From NCBI RefSeq assembly GCF_016860605.1, contig NZ_BNJR01000010.1:162768-226767 (forward strand): DNA of 64,000 nt, in the 5' to 3' direction. Position numbers and translations under genes: made by a program. Position 1 is the first letter of the stretch. Every line of letters starts with the position of its first letter. Below the pieces are notes generated by a model. It made no database searches. It saw only the letters and a program-made list of their open reading frames with translations, and was not told where the DNA came from. The DNA comes from Lentilactobacillus fungorum. Lineage in GTDB: Bacteria; Bacillota; Bacilli; Lactobacillales; Lactobacillaceae. Positions 50,505 through 59,089 of the stretch are shown one piece after another.

Positions 50505-51836
50505 TTGAAACAAGAATCGCTATTTGCCGGCAGTAATAAAACCAATCAGCCATTAGCCTATCGGGTTCGGCCAACGACGCTGGATCAATTTGTCGGCCAA
50601 GAGCAGCTGGTTGGCAAGGGCAAAGTCCTTAGAGAGATCATCGAAAGCGATCAGTTGCCATCGCTGATTTTTTGGGGACCGCCCAGGGTTGGTAAGACCA
50701 CGCTGGCGGAGATTATCGCCAAAAAAACGCAGGCGAAATTTATCACGTTTAGCGCGGTGACCAGTGGGATTCGAGAAATCCGCAGTATTATGAAAGACGC
50801 CGAGGCCAATCGGGAAATGGGCGGCAAAACGGTCGTCTTTGTCGACGAAATTCACCGGTTTAATAAGGCCCAGCAAGATGCTTTTTTGCCGTTTGTGGAA
50901 CGGGGGAGTATCACGTTGATTGGGGCAACGACTGAAAATCCATCGTTTGAAATTAATTCGGCCCTGTTGTCTAGGTGTAAGGTGTTTGTTTTAAAACCGC
51001 TGCAAGTTGACGATATCAGCCAATTAATCCATCAGACGTTGAATAATCCGGCGGCCTTTCCCAAGCAGACGGTTGTCATTGACAACCAAGCGGTTAAGGC
51101 CATCGCTGAATTTGCGAATGGTGATGCCCGGGTTGCGTTAAATACCCTAGAGATGGCGGTTAATAATGGTGACAAGGCTGGTCAGCGCGTGGTGGTGACT
51201 GCTGACAGCCTGCATCAATTGATGAATACCAAGTCATTTTTGTACGATAAGCATGGCGAAGAACACTATAACTTGATCTCGGCGGTTCATAAGTCAATGA
51301 GAAATAGTGATCCGGATGCCGCGGTCTATTGGCTATCACGGATGCTAAGTGGTGGCGAAGACCCGTTATATATTGCCCGGCGGCTGGTGCGATTTGCCAG
51401 CGAAGACATTGGGCTGGCGGATACCAATGCCCTAAACGTTGCGATCAACGTGTTTCAAGCTTGTCAGTTCTTAGGGATGCCGGAATGTAACGTTCATTTG
51501 ACCGAAGCGGTCATTTATCTGTCGCTGGCACCGAAATCCAACGCGGTTTATAAGGCAACCCTAAAAGCTGAAACGGATGTGAAGCATTCAATTAATGAGC
51601 CGGTGCCGTTGCAGTTAAGAAACGCGCCGACGGGATTGATGGCCGATTTGGGGTACGGCAAGGGTTACCAATATGCCCATGAAGCTAAGGATAAGTTAAC
51701 AACCATGCAAACGATGCCGGGCTCATTGATCGGGCATACGTATTATGAACCGACTGAACAAGGCAATGAAATCAGGTTTAAAAAACGGCTGCGACAAATT
51801 AAACAATGGGAGCAGACCCATCGACAAGGAGAGTGA
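50505..51836 (+). CDS. rarA: Replication-associated recombination protein RarA (MgsA)
   Basis: A 443-residue AAA+ ATPase acting at stalled replication forks. RPTTLDQFVGQEQLVG begins the AAA domain, Walker A is GPPRVGKTT (Arg at a place that is usually Gly), Walker B VVFVDEIHRFNKAQQD, sensor ATTENPSFE; the C-terminal tetramerisation domain includes GAP-type MRNSDPDAAVYWLSRML. The start is TTG at 50505 with AAGGTGG upstream. A macrodomain gene follows after 4 nt. Confidence 0.92.
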   Translation: MKQESLFAGSNKTNQPLAYRVRPTTLDQFVGQEQLVGKGKVLREIIESDQLPSLIFWGPPRVGKTTLAEIIAKKTQAKFITFSAVTSGIREIRSIMKDAEANREMGGKTVVFVDEIHRFNKAQQDAFLPFVERGSITLIGATTENPSFEINSALLSRCKVFVLKPLQVDDISQLIHQTLNNPAAFPKQTVVIDNQAVKAIAEFANGDARVALNTLEMAVNNGDKAGQRVVVTADSLHQLMNTKSFLYDKHGEEHYNLISAVHKSMRNSDPDAAVYWLSRMLSGGEDPLYIARRLVRFASEDIGLADTNALNVAINVFQACQFLGMPECNVHLTEAVIYLSLAPKSNAVYKATLKAETDVKHSINEPVPLQLRNAPTGLMADLGYGKGYQYAHEAKDKLTTMQTMPGSLIGHTYYEPTEQGNEIRFKKRLRQIKQWEQTHRQGE

Positions 51837-51840
51837 GATC

Positions 51841-52335
51841 ATGGCTCATTTTAAGTTGATTAAAGGCGACATTACCAAGATGAACGTTGACGCGATTGTG
51901 AACGCGGCTAACACCGCCCTTTCTGGTGGTGGCGGCGTTGATGGCGCGATTCATCGAGCAGCCGGCCCTGAGCTAGACGAGGCTTGCCGGAAATTAAACG
52001 GCTGCCCGACCGGTGAAGCTAAGGTAACACCGGGCTTTAGGCTACCAGCTAAGTATGTGATTCACACGCCAGGGCCGATTTGGCATGGTGGTAGTCGCAA
52101 TGAACCACAATTACTGCAGAATTCTTACGTGAATAGTTTGAAACGGGCGGTGGAAAATCACTGCCAAACGGTCGCCTTTCCGTCGATTAGTACGGGGGTT
52201 TATGATTACCCGCTGGATCAAGCGGCGAAAATTGCGATTAAGGCCATTCGCGAATTTGATGCGCCATTAGATGTAACAATGGTTTGCTTCGATTCGGGGA
52301 CTTATGCGGCTTATCAGCGGGCATTGGCTGAGTGA
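51841..52335 (+). CDS. Macrodomain protein, ADP-ribosyl hydrolase (MacroD/YmdB type)
   Basis: A 164-residue single macrodomain, which removes ADP-ribose from proteins or deacetylates O-acetyl-ADP-ribose. The catalytic loop is VNAANTALSGGGGVDGAIHRAAG (Asn and Asp-Gly residues conserved), the phosphate loop FPSISTGVYDYP. ATG at 51841 follows AAGGAG by 9 nt; the frame running upstream overlaps rarA. Translationally linked to rarA, ends at a terminator. Confidence 0.92.
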   Translation: MAHFKLIKGDITKMNVDAIVNAANTALSGGGGVDGAIHRAAGPELDEACRKLNGCPTGEAKVTPGFRLPAKYVIHTPGPIWHGGSRNEPQLLQNSYVNSLKRAVENHCQTVAFPSISTGVYDYPLDQAAKIAIKAIREFDAPLDVTMVCFDSGTYAAYQRALAE

Positions 52336-52357
52336 TTTAGATGGCCCTTATTCGTTT

Positions 52358-52413
52358 AAAAAATGGCATCAACTCACGTTAGGATTAAGTTAACGTCAGT
52401 TGGTGCCATTTTT
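52358..52413 (+). terminator. Terminator of the rarA-macrodomain unit
   Basis: AAAATGGCATCAACT pairs with AGTTGGTGCCATTTTT. Confidence 0.85.
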
Positions 52414-52433
52414 AGAAACCGCTCGCTTTGCCA

Positions 52434-52462
52434 TTGACAATAAATAAGAGCAAGATTAGAAT
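52434..52462 (+). promoter_or_regulatory. azlCD promoter
   Basis: Consensus TTGACA (52434-52439), 17 nt, TAGAAT (52457-52462), leaving an 80-nt leader before azlC. Confidence 0.75.
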
Positions 52463-52548
52463 TTTATTAATGTTTCTAAACAGCACGGTGTAAGGTGTTG
52501 GCATTCATAAAATGGACATAGGTTAATGGAGAAAGCAGGTGGATTTTA

Positions 52549-53256
52549 ATGAACGATGAATTAACCATACCAAGCGGAGCCAAAGAAACGTTACCGACCG
52601 TTTTTGGCTACATTGGCATTGGCATTGCGTTTGGAATTGTCGGCAAGGCATCTGGGCTCAGTCCACTCTTAGTAACGTTGATGTCGATTATTACATATGC
52701 GGGTTCCGCTCAGTTTGTGATCGTGAGTATGTTAGTGACTCACAGCCCAATGTTATCGATTATCTTTTCAGTCTTTTTGGTGAACTCGCGGATGATTTTG
52801 ATGAGTACCACGCTGGCACCTTATTTTAAAAGGGAGAGTTTACTCAAAAATGTCCTGGTGGGGACTTTGCTTACCGATGAAAGCTTCGCATTGGGGATGA
52901 ACAAATTAAACTATACAGCCGGGCGACTGAACTTTAGTTGGTTCAATACTGCCAACGTGATTTCTTATCTGACTTGGATTATTTCGTCACTTGTCGGGGC
53001 CGTGTTAGGTAACTTCATCAGCAATCCTGAAAAGTATGGCTTAGACTTTGCGCTGGTTGCCATGTTTATTGGCCTGCTTTATCTGCAGTTGATCAGCGAC
53101 AAATCAATTAAATTTGAACTTCAATTAACTGTCGTGGGCTTTGTATTGGTGGCCATTTATCTGGGATTGATTTTTATTCCCAGCAGCTTGTTAATCCTAC
53201 TGGTTACGTTAGTAGCCTGCACGTTTGGGGTGGTGATGAAGCATGTCGTCTTTTAA
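52549..53256 (+). CDS. azlC: Branched-chain amino acid exporter large subunit AzlC
   Basis: A 235-residue membrane protein with seven to eight helices. Conserved AzlC features: GIGIAFGIVGKASGLSPL, YAGSAQFVIVSML and LVNSRMILMSTTLAPYF. With AzlD it exports branched-chain amino acids or analogues. Overlaps azlD by 14 nt. Confidence 0.9.
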   Translation: MNDELTIPSGAKETLPTVFGYIGIGIAFGIVGKASGLSPLLVTLMSIITYAGSAQFVIVSMLVTHSPMLSIIFSVFLVNSRMILMSTTLAPYFKRESLLKNVLVGTLLTDESFALGMNKLNYTAGRLNFSWFNTANVISYLTWIISSLVGAVLGNFISNPEKYGLDFALVAMFIGLLYLQLISDKSIKFELQLTVVGFVLVAIYLGLIFIPSSLLILLVTLVACTFGVVMKHVVF

Positions 53257-53575
53257 TTTTGTCTTGTTCACAATTATTGGCACTGGCGCGGTCACTTGGC
53301 TGTCACGAATTATGCCGTTTGTTATTTTGAAAAAGTTCAAATTGTCTGCCGGCGTCGTTGAATTCTTGAGCTTTGTGCCGATTGCGATTATGTCGGCTTT
53401 ATGGTTTGAAAACTTGTTTGTGCAGCACATTGGCCAGCTGCCGTCGATTGAATGGGGCAACTTGTTGGCTTCCATTCCAAGCATTGTGAGCGCGATTATT
53501 TGGAAAAACCTGCTGGTGATTGTGATTGTTGGGGTGATTTCACTCGGCGTGTTGCGGTTGCTTTTGGGGGTGTAG
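53243..53575 (+). CDS. azlD: Branched-chain amino acid exporter small subunit AzlD
   Basis: A 110-residue protein with four helices; the family motif is seen in AVTWLSRIMPFVILKKFKLSAGVVEFLSF given here by its core TWLSRIMPF and VEFLSFVPIAI. Gene order and overlap with azlC are those of the known exporter. Confidence 0.88.
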   Translation: MSSFNFVLFTIIGTGAVTWLSRIMPFVILKKFKLSAGVVEFLSFVPIAIMSALWFENLFVQHIGQLPSIEWGNLLASIPSIVSAIIWKNLLVIVIVGVISLGVLRLLLGV

Positions 53576-53669
53576 CGGGGCTAACAAACCAATTGTTTTT
53601 CTCATTTTTAGAGTTCCTTCTTTAAATAAGTTTCCTAATATTGTACGATACTATCTGGATTAGGAGATG

Positions 53670-54137
53670 ATGATTCTGCTAAAACTAGAGAAAATGTCGC
53701 AAACAGACTTTGAGAGGTATCGTCAGGATTCGGCGGCAAATTATGCCAACGAAAAGGTTAGAGCTGGTACTTGGAAAGCCGATCAAGCTAAAGAACAAGC
53801 AAAACAAGAATTCGAAAAATTATTACCAGATGGGTTATCGACTCCCGGGCATTATTTCTATGATATCGTGGCCAGCAATACCAAAGTTGGCGTTGTGTGG
53901 CTTGCTGCCAGAGGGGCGGATGCCGAAGAAGCCTTTATCTATGATTTTGCCATTTCCCCGGCTTATCAGAACCAGGGATTTGGAACCAAAGCGCTACAGT
54001 TGATCGATCAAGAGGCCCAGCAGTTAGGATTCAAAAAGATTGCTTTGCACGTGTTTGGGCATAACGAACGAGCGATTCATGTGTATCAAAAAAGTGGTTT
54101 TGAGACGACGGATTTGTGGATGGAGAAGCAATTATAA
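53670..54137 (+). CDS. GNAT family N-acetyltransferase
   Basis: A 155-residue acetyltransferase with a RimI-like core: YDFAISPAYQNQGFGTKAL (acetyl-CoA loop Q-x-x-G-F-G) and LHVFGHNERAIHVYQKSGF (motif B). An N-terminal helical region (FERYRQDSAANYANEKVRAG) is typical for stand-alone members. The start is unsure: ATG at 53667 or 53670 sits very close to AGGAG, and a later ATG at 53694 has no site. Substrate unknown. Confidence 0.82.
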   Translation: MILLKLEKMSQTDFERYRQDSAANYANEKVRAGTWKADQAKEQAKQEFEKLLPDGLSTPGHYFYDIVASNTKVGVVWLAARGADAEEAFIYDFAISPAYQNQGFGTKALQLIDQEAQQLGFKKIALHVFGHNERAIHVYQKSGFETTDLWMEKQL

Positions 54138-54224
54138 GTTTGCAAAGACGGGCTTAGAAGCTGGACTAGACAGATAAGCAAGTACCGCCCGCCATGATAC
54201 ACACATTGTTGAAAAATAACGATT

Positions 54225-54259
54225 AAAAAAGCTGGAACGAATGATTTCCAGCTTTTTTT
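54225..54259. terminator. Bidirectional terminator
   Basis: AAAAAAGCTGGAA, 8 nt, TTCCAGCTTTTTTT between convergent genes. Confidence 0.9.
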
Positions 54260-54285
54260 AATCGTATGATACCGACATTCTTAAT

Positions 54286-54912
54286 CTAATCATTCTTTTT
54301 AGCCGCCTGAATCGACTCCCAGCCTTCACTGCCAATGAAGTAGACAAGAACAAGCGCTGCCAGCGAGTCTGCCCACCACCAATTAAACAAGGCGACGAGG
54401 ACAGCTCCAGCAAGCACCGTTGCAGCCATATAGGCACAGGTGATGTTGCACATCCCATCTTCTACTAATGCATTGGAATGAAGGGCGTTTCCTAGTGACC
54501 GCTTTTTTAACGTTAGGATGGGCATCAAAATAACGGATGCCATCGCGATTGCCATCCCTGACAGGCTGGGTTCAGCCGCTTGGTGAGTCAATAGATTATA
54601 AAGCGAAACGGCAATCACGTACATTGCCAATAGCAATAAAATACTGCCAACGATTAGTGACGATCGGCGTTCAGCCCGATTGATTACTGATTGAGAGGCT
54701 CCCCGACCTTCCTTTTTAAGCCGCCAAATTAAGGTGCTGCCAGAGATGATTTCCAAAAAGCTGTCCAGGCCAAAGGCGATGAGCAGGATCGATCCGGCTT
54801 TGAGACCAGAATACAGGCCAATCATAAACTCAAAGGCCATCCACCCAGTTGAAAAATATTCTGTGCGGAGGCCTCGACCGACTAATGATTGGCTTTGTGA
54901 ATTACTCGCCAT
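54286..54912 (-). CDS. Cation efflux (CDF-like) transporter without cytosolic domain
   Basis: A 208-residue membrane protein with six helices, resembling the membrane half of cation diffusion facilitators. [18 protein letters not shown] resembles helix 2 with its Asp, and [16 protein letters not shown] and [14 protein letters not shown] resemble helices 5 and 6 with Asp residues and Cys. The usual C-terminal metallochaperone-like domain is absent. It overlaps by 11 nt the gene of an ArsR-family metal sensor, so export of Zn or a similar metal is likely. Confidence 0.78.
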   Translation of the reverse strand: MASNSQSQSLVGRGLRTEYFSTGWMAFEFMIGLYSGLKAGSILLIAFGLDSFLEIISGSTLIWRLKKEGRGASQSVINRAERRSSLIVGSILLLLAMYVIAVSLYNLLTHQAAEPSLSGMAIAMASVILMPILTLKKRSLGNALHSNALVEDGMCNITCAYMAATVLAGAVLVALFNWWWADSLAALVLVYFIGSEGWESIQAAKKND

Positions 54913-55249
54913 GCTGTTTCCCCCTAATCACATGATCTGCGTGCGCCAGCATTTCATTGATTACGTCTAAAATATGTGGATCATCTAATTGATAGTAATT
55001 GGCCTTGCCAACGCGTTTGGCTGAAACCAATTGATGCTTTCTTAATAGTGCCAATTGATGTGACACAACTGATTGTTCAACTTTCAGTAGCTCGCTTAGC
55101 TCGGTCACGTTTAGCTCTCGCTGTTCCAGTGCTTTTAGCATCTGTAGGCGAGTGGCGTTGCTGAGTAGCTTGAAAATCCGCTCTGACTCTGATAAGTGCT
55201 GTTGATCGATTAAAGCAATTCGGTCTAGTCGTGTTAAATCAGCAACCAC
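54902..55249 (-). CDS. ArsR/SmtB-family metal sensor, CzrA-like
   Basis: A winged-helix repressor of 115 residues ([50 protein letters not shown]). The last helix has Asp-Pro-His, 10 residues, His, two residues, His ([17 protein letters not shown]), exactly the alpha5 Zn/Co site of CzrA. No alpha3 Cys site is seen. The start is more likely the GTG at 55249 (GAAGG 8 nt upstream) than the ATG at 55267, which lies inside the operator. Metal binding should release the operator and induce the adjacent transporter. Confidence 0.85.
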   Translation of the reverse strand: MVADLTRLDRIALIDQQHLSESERIFKLLSNATRLQMLKALEQRELNVTELSELLKVEQSVVSHQLALLRKHQLVSAKRVGKANYYQLDDPHILDVINEMLAHADHVIRGKQHGE

Positions 55250-55262
55250 ATATGTCACCTTC

Positions 55263-55288
55263 TTCATATGAGCATCATAACATATGAA
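55263..55288 (-). promoter_or_regulatory. Operator/promoter of the CzrA-like gene
   Basis: TTCATATG, 10 nt, CATATGAA is a perfect inverted repeat. A promoter TTGTAT, 16 nt, TATGAT on the minus strand places its -10 within the repeat, a classic repressor layout. Confidence 0.75.
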
Positions 55289-55455
55289 CGTGGAAATACA
55301 ACCATGAAGACCAAAAATGATTCATTTAGAAAACTTTTCGACTTAGATTACAGGGATTGGTTAATTTAAGGATGGCTCAAACTCGCTTTAGACGGTTGAA
55401 AAGGTTATCATAGTTAGCAAAAGACCAATTCACTTAGCGTTTGGAGGAGATTGTT

Positions 55456-55956
55456 ATCGAAGCAGTGACGTGTTCGCAGACTTATGCCATTCATGAAAGC
55501 TATGTTTTTCCGGCTGACCTTAATAACGGCGGCATTCAATTTGGTGGCAAAACGTTAGCAATTCTGGATGCGAATGCCGGTCTGGCGGCCGCTAAATTCA
55601 TCCCGCCAGCCTTATCATTTGTAACGGCTGGGTATGATCACGTCCAGTTTATTAATCCGGCGACGCCTGAAGACATCTTAAAGTGTACTTCTTACGTTAC
55701 GGGTGCCCATGGTCGAACAATTGAAGTATTTACCAAGTTTACGACGTTTAACAAAGACAGCCGCAAGCTGACGCCAGCACTAATTGCGTTTTGCACGTTG
55801 ATTGTGACGGATCGGCATACGCCTATTCAACTGCCTGAGTTGATCCCGGAAAGCGAAGAAGAACGATTTGTTTGTTCGGGCTATGAACGGCGCTTGGCAG
55901 CAAGGAAAACGGACTTAATGGCTAATAAGGCAATTCTTGGTCATTTGAATTATTAA
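55456..55956 (+). CDS. Acyl-CoA thioesterase, hotdog fold; unusual start
   Basis: About 166 residues, a hotdog acyl-CoA hydrolase (YciA/BFIT-type): FPADLNNGGIQFGGKTLAILDANAG holds the Asn and Gly-Gly of the active-site loop, and FITA-type AGYDHVQFINPATPEDIL the CoA side. Start is unclear: a strong GGAGGAG lies at 55443-55449, but the only codon at normal distance in frame is ATC (55456-55458); TTG at 55441 overlaps the ribosome site and GTG at 55465 is far. The frame is otherwise intact. It is on the opposite strand from the arsR-family gene. Confidence 0.78.
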   Translation: MEAVTCSQTYAIHESYVFPADLNNGGIQFGGKTLAILDANAGLAAAKFIPPALSFVTAGYDHVQFINPATPEDILKCTSYVTGAHGRTIEVFTKFTTFNKDSRKLTPALIAFCTLIVTDRHTPIQLPELIPESEEERFVCSGYERRLAARKTDLMANKAILGHLNY

Positions 55957-56029
55957 GTGGCATATTGTATGTCCAATGATGAGCAAAATGGTAAACTAAA
56001 AGTGAAAAATCAATTTGGAGGTGTTGGGT

Positions 56030-56464
56030 ATGTACGAAACAATTTTAGTGCCGGTTGATGGTAGTGAAAATTCGAAACAGGCGGTGGCAGAAGCCGTTCG
56101 GTTAGCTAAAAGTTTTGGGTCAACGTTGCAACTTGTCTCGGTGGCTAGTGATCAACGCTATGTTCAGTATGGGGTAACACTGGGTCAAGATGTGATGGAG
56201 TCATTCCGTGAGCGTGGCGAAGAGATCTTAGCCGATGCAGCCGATATGGCAGAAAAGCAAGGCGTCAAGTTCGAGACCCATTTTGTAATCGGCGTGCCTA
56301 AAGTTCAAATTTCAAAGACGTTACCAGAAAAGTATGACGCGTCATTAATCGTGATGGGTAAATCAGGTGTTAACGGCATCTCAAGAGCAATTCTTGGCTC
56401 AACTACGGCTTATGTGGTTCGCCATTCTGAAGTGAACGTGATGGTGGTGGATTATAAAAAGTAG
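56030..56464 (+). CDS. Universal stress protein, UspA family
   Basis: A 144-residue USP. MYETILVPVDGSENSKQAV opens the fold and the ATP-binding motif is IVMGKSGVNGISRAILGSTTAYVVRHSEVNVMVV in outline (GxSG, 9 residues, G-S/T). ATG at 56030 has TTTGGAGG 8 nt upstream; five codons of frame upstream contain the ribosome site. The stop codon is immediately followed by the palindromic repeat. Confidence 0.9.
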   Translation: MYETILVPVDGSENSKQAVAEAVRLAKSFGSTLQLVSVASDQRYVQYGVTLGQDVMESFRERGEEILADAADMAEKQGVKFETHFVIGVPKVQISKTLPEKYDASLIVMGKSGVNGISRAILGSTTAYVVRHSEVNVMVVDYKK

Positions 56465-56855
56465 TGCGCGGAGCAAAGCGTTTAGAAAGCGGAGCCTAAG
56501 GCCACTTGACCAGAAATCCCGGGCTTGGATTTTTGGTCAAGTGGCCTTAGGTGCAGCTTTCTGCTTTGCTCCGCGGTCCTTGGCAAAGTAGTGGCGGAAA
56601 CCAGAAATCCCGGGCTTGGATTTTTGGTCAAGTGGCTTAGGTGCAGCTTTCTGCTTTGCTCCGCGGTCCTCGGCTAGGTAGCAGGGGGTCCACAGAAATC
56701 CCCGGTTTGGGAATTTTTGTTAGAGGTGCTTACACGCAGATCCCTGCTTTGCTCCGCGGTCCTTGGCAAAGTAGTGGCGGAAACCAGAAATCCCGGGCTT
56801 GGATTTTTGGTCAAGTGGCCTTAGGTGCAGCTTCCTGCTTTGCTCCGCGGTTCCA
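56463..56855. repeat. One full and three right-half copies of the 120-bp palindromic repeat
   Basis: The full copy is at 56463-56580 with long arms (CACTTGACC with GGTCAAGTGG; GCAAAGCG with GCTTTGC). It is followed by three truncated units keeping the core and right half, at about 56580-56670, 56671-56760 and 56761-56852; the first and third of these are nearly identical. Here the right end reads CTTTGCTCCGCGGTCC, differing from other loci. This fills the gap to the next gene; no gene lies in 56856-57034. Confidence 0.82.
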
Positions 56856-57034
56856 ACTCAAGCGGCTGGAAGCAAAGTCATCGGGGTGATGTAGTTTCCT
56901 GCTTACTTCGTCTGTTTTCATAAATCGATCAGTTTGCCGCAAACAGCAAAAGTTTGCGGTTCTTTTAATTTGTAATCATTACCCTTTAACTCGGAATGCC
57001 AAATGGTACAATAACACTAACTTAAGTTGAAAAG

Positions 57035-58150
57035 ATGGGTGAGATGAATTCTAAATTAACGAGTAAAATGACTTGGCTTCAAGTAATCGGTGTCGTGCTG
57101 TTTTGCTTTTTAACGACAGTTGTGTTTATGCATAATGATGCCTTGTATACCCAGCCAATTTTTCAAGTATCTCGGGTTCAGGCGGGCAAAAAAAGCAAAA
57201 TGACCGACGAATTTCAAAATGTGGACCATTATCATCAACAAACACTTTACGGCGAGATTACCAATGGTCGATACGCGGGCAAACATTTGGCCATTAATAA
57301 TGCCTATTCAGATTCCCATGCGATGGATCATCATTATCTAAAAGGACAAAAACTCTTCATTACGCTACATACCAAGCCCCACCTGCACGCAACGGTTAAA
57401 GATTTGAAACGTGATGCGCCAATTGCCTTTTTGTTTGCGCTGGCGATTAGCTTACTGTTTGTCATTCTTAAGTGGAAGGGCGTCACGGTGATTGCCAGCA
57501 TCCTAGTCAATACGATGTTGTTTTGGATTGCAATTATGATTGACCACAATAACGATGGGGCAGCCGTTATTATGATCTTTAGCGTATTGGCCGTCATTTT
57601 CTGCTTCGTAACCTTACTGCTGGTCATGGGCTGGAGTAAGAAGATGTTAGTGACGTTATCGGCAGTTTTGGCCGCTACGGCGCTTACGATTTTAATAACG
57701 TTGACGGTTTTTGCTTTGACCCACGAAAAGGGGATTTATTATGAATCCATGCAATACGTCACCCAACTGCCTAAGCCGTTGTTTATCGCCGAAGTCTTAA
57801 TTGGGGTGTTGGGAGCCGTTATGGACGAGGCGACCGATATTGTTGCTTCATTGGCAACGTTAAAGGCTGAACGCCCCGAGCTCTCAAAGATGCAGGTATT
57901 TACTTCGGGCCGCCAAATTGGTAAATCAATTATGGGTCCTTTGATTAACGTGCTGTTTTTTATCTTCATGGCCGAAACGTTGCCGATGACCTTGCTCTAT
58001 CTTAAAAATGGCAATAGTTGGCAATATTCATTTTCGATGAACATGTCGTTGGGGATGACCTCCAGCTTGATTAGTGGCATTGGCATCGTACTCACAGTTA
58101 TTTTATCGAGCTTATTTGCCGGACTATGGATTAAAGGAGATGAACGCTAA
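57035..58150 (+). CDS. YibE/F family membrane protein, first subunit
   Basis: A 371-residue protein: N-terminal helix, an extracellular region of about 100 residues rich in His (HYHQQTLYG, MDHHYLKG), then seven helices with VLGAVMDEATDIVASLATL, the YibE/F core. Family function is unestablished; small-molecule or ion transport is suspected. The start lacks a good ribosome site (ATG 57035 or 57044). It overlaps the second gene by one base. Confidence 0.82.
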   Translation: MGEMNSKLTSKMTWLQVIGVVLFCFLTTVVFMHNDALYTQPIFQVSRVQAGKKSKMTDEFQNVDHYHQQTLYGEITNGRYAGKHLAINNAYSDSHAMDHHYLKGQKLFITLHTKPHLHATVKDLKRDAPIAFLFALAISLLFVILKWKGVTVIASILVNTMLFWIAIMIDHNNDGAAVIMIFSVLAVIFCFVTLLLVMGWSKKMLVTLSAVLAATALTILITLTVFALTHEKGIYYESMQYVTQLPKPLFIAEVLIGVLGAVMDEATDIVASLATLKAERPELSKMQVFTSGRQIGKSIMGPLINVLFFIFMAETLPMTLLYLKNGNSWQYSFSMNMSLGMTSSLISGIGIVLTVILSSLFAGLWIKGDER

Positions 58151-58917
58151 TGGGGGCGATTACCGCTTTAGGAATCGTGTTATTGGCACTCATGGTACTA
58201 GTTGGCGGCAAGCAGGGAATCACGTCGTTTTTAAGCATGGTGGTCAACTTTGGTATTTTATTTTTCTCAATCGTGCTGATTGCATTTCACTTGCCACCGA
58301 TTATCGTCACGGTTGTCGCTAGCGTTGTGCTTTTATCGATTACGATTTTTTGGAGTAGTGCCAGTGACAACGCCTCAATTACAGCCTTCCAGGCGTCCTG
58401 TGTGATTTTAGTGCTGCTGATTGCGATTATCATTCCAATTGAATATTGGGCACAAGTGGGCGGCTTTGGCTTGGAGGACAGCGAGGAGCTTGAAGGGTTG
58501 TCCATCTATGTCGGGATTGACTTCACCAAAATTGCGATTGCCACGGCGATTTTAAGTTCGCTAGGCGCGATTGCTGAAGCCGCCATTGCGATCGCTTCTG
58601 GGTTAGATGAAATTGTGACCCAGCATCGCCAAATTACGGGGGATGCGTTATTTGCCGATGGGGTCTTTATTGGCAAGCAAATCATTGGCACCGCCGTTAA
58701 TACATTGTTCTTTGGCTTCTTTGGCAGTGCCTTGGCTTTATTTATTTGGTTTTACGGTTTGAATTATTCACTAGGAGAAATCATAAACGATAAGATCTTT
58801 GCCGCCGAATTAATTGCGATTGTCGTGTCGTTGATTGGGGTTGTCTTGACCATTCCCATTACAACTTGGATGATGAGCTTTCGACTAAAGCGACTGCAGG
58901 CAAAGAAGCCGAAATAA
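58150..58917 (+). CDS. YibE/F family membrane protein, second subunit
   Basis: A 255-residue protein with seven helices and the related core ILSSLGAIAEAAIAIASGLDEI. Its ATG overlaps the stop of the first YibE/F gene (AATG arrangement) with AAAGGAG upstream. The pair probably forms a heteromer. Function unknown. Confidence 0.83.
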   Translation: MGAITALGIVLLALMVLVGGKQGITSFLSMVVNFGILFFSIVLIAFHLPPIIVTVVASVVLLSITIFWSSASDNASITAFQASCVILVLLIAIIIPIEYWAQVGGFGLEDSEELEGLSIYVGIDFTKIAIATAILSSLGAIAEAAIAIASGLDEIVTQHRQITGDALFADGVFIGKQIIGTAVNTLFFGFFGSALALFIWFYGLNYSLGEIINDKIFAAELIAIVVSLIGVVLTIPITTWMMSFRLKRLQAKKPK

Positions 58918-58929
58918 TTAAAATCAAAT

Positions 58930-58979
58930 AAGGGTTCTATCACCTCCAAGATTGTTGGCATGAGTGATAGAACCCTTTT
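58930..58979 (+). terminator. Terminator of the YibE/F pair
   Basis: AAGGGTTCTATCAC pairs with GTGATAGAACCCTTTT. Confidence 0.85.
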
Positions 58980-59089
58980 GAATATAAAATATAAATGGTC
59001 AGAATTGGAATTAGCCGTTTGTCAAATAGGCTGGGTGTTTTAAGGCCGCTTTCGCAGCCTTAATCCAAATATGGAGGTTCTTCCTTACA

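Noticed and set aside
56641..56889. 82-codon frame after uspA
   Set aside because: Composed of half-repeat units; no start signals.
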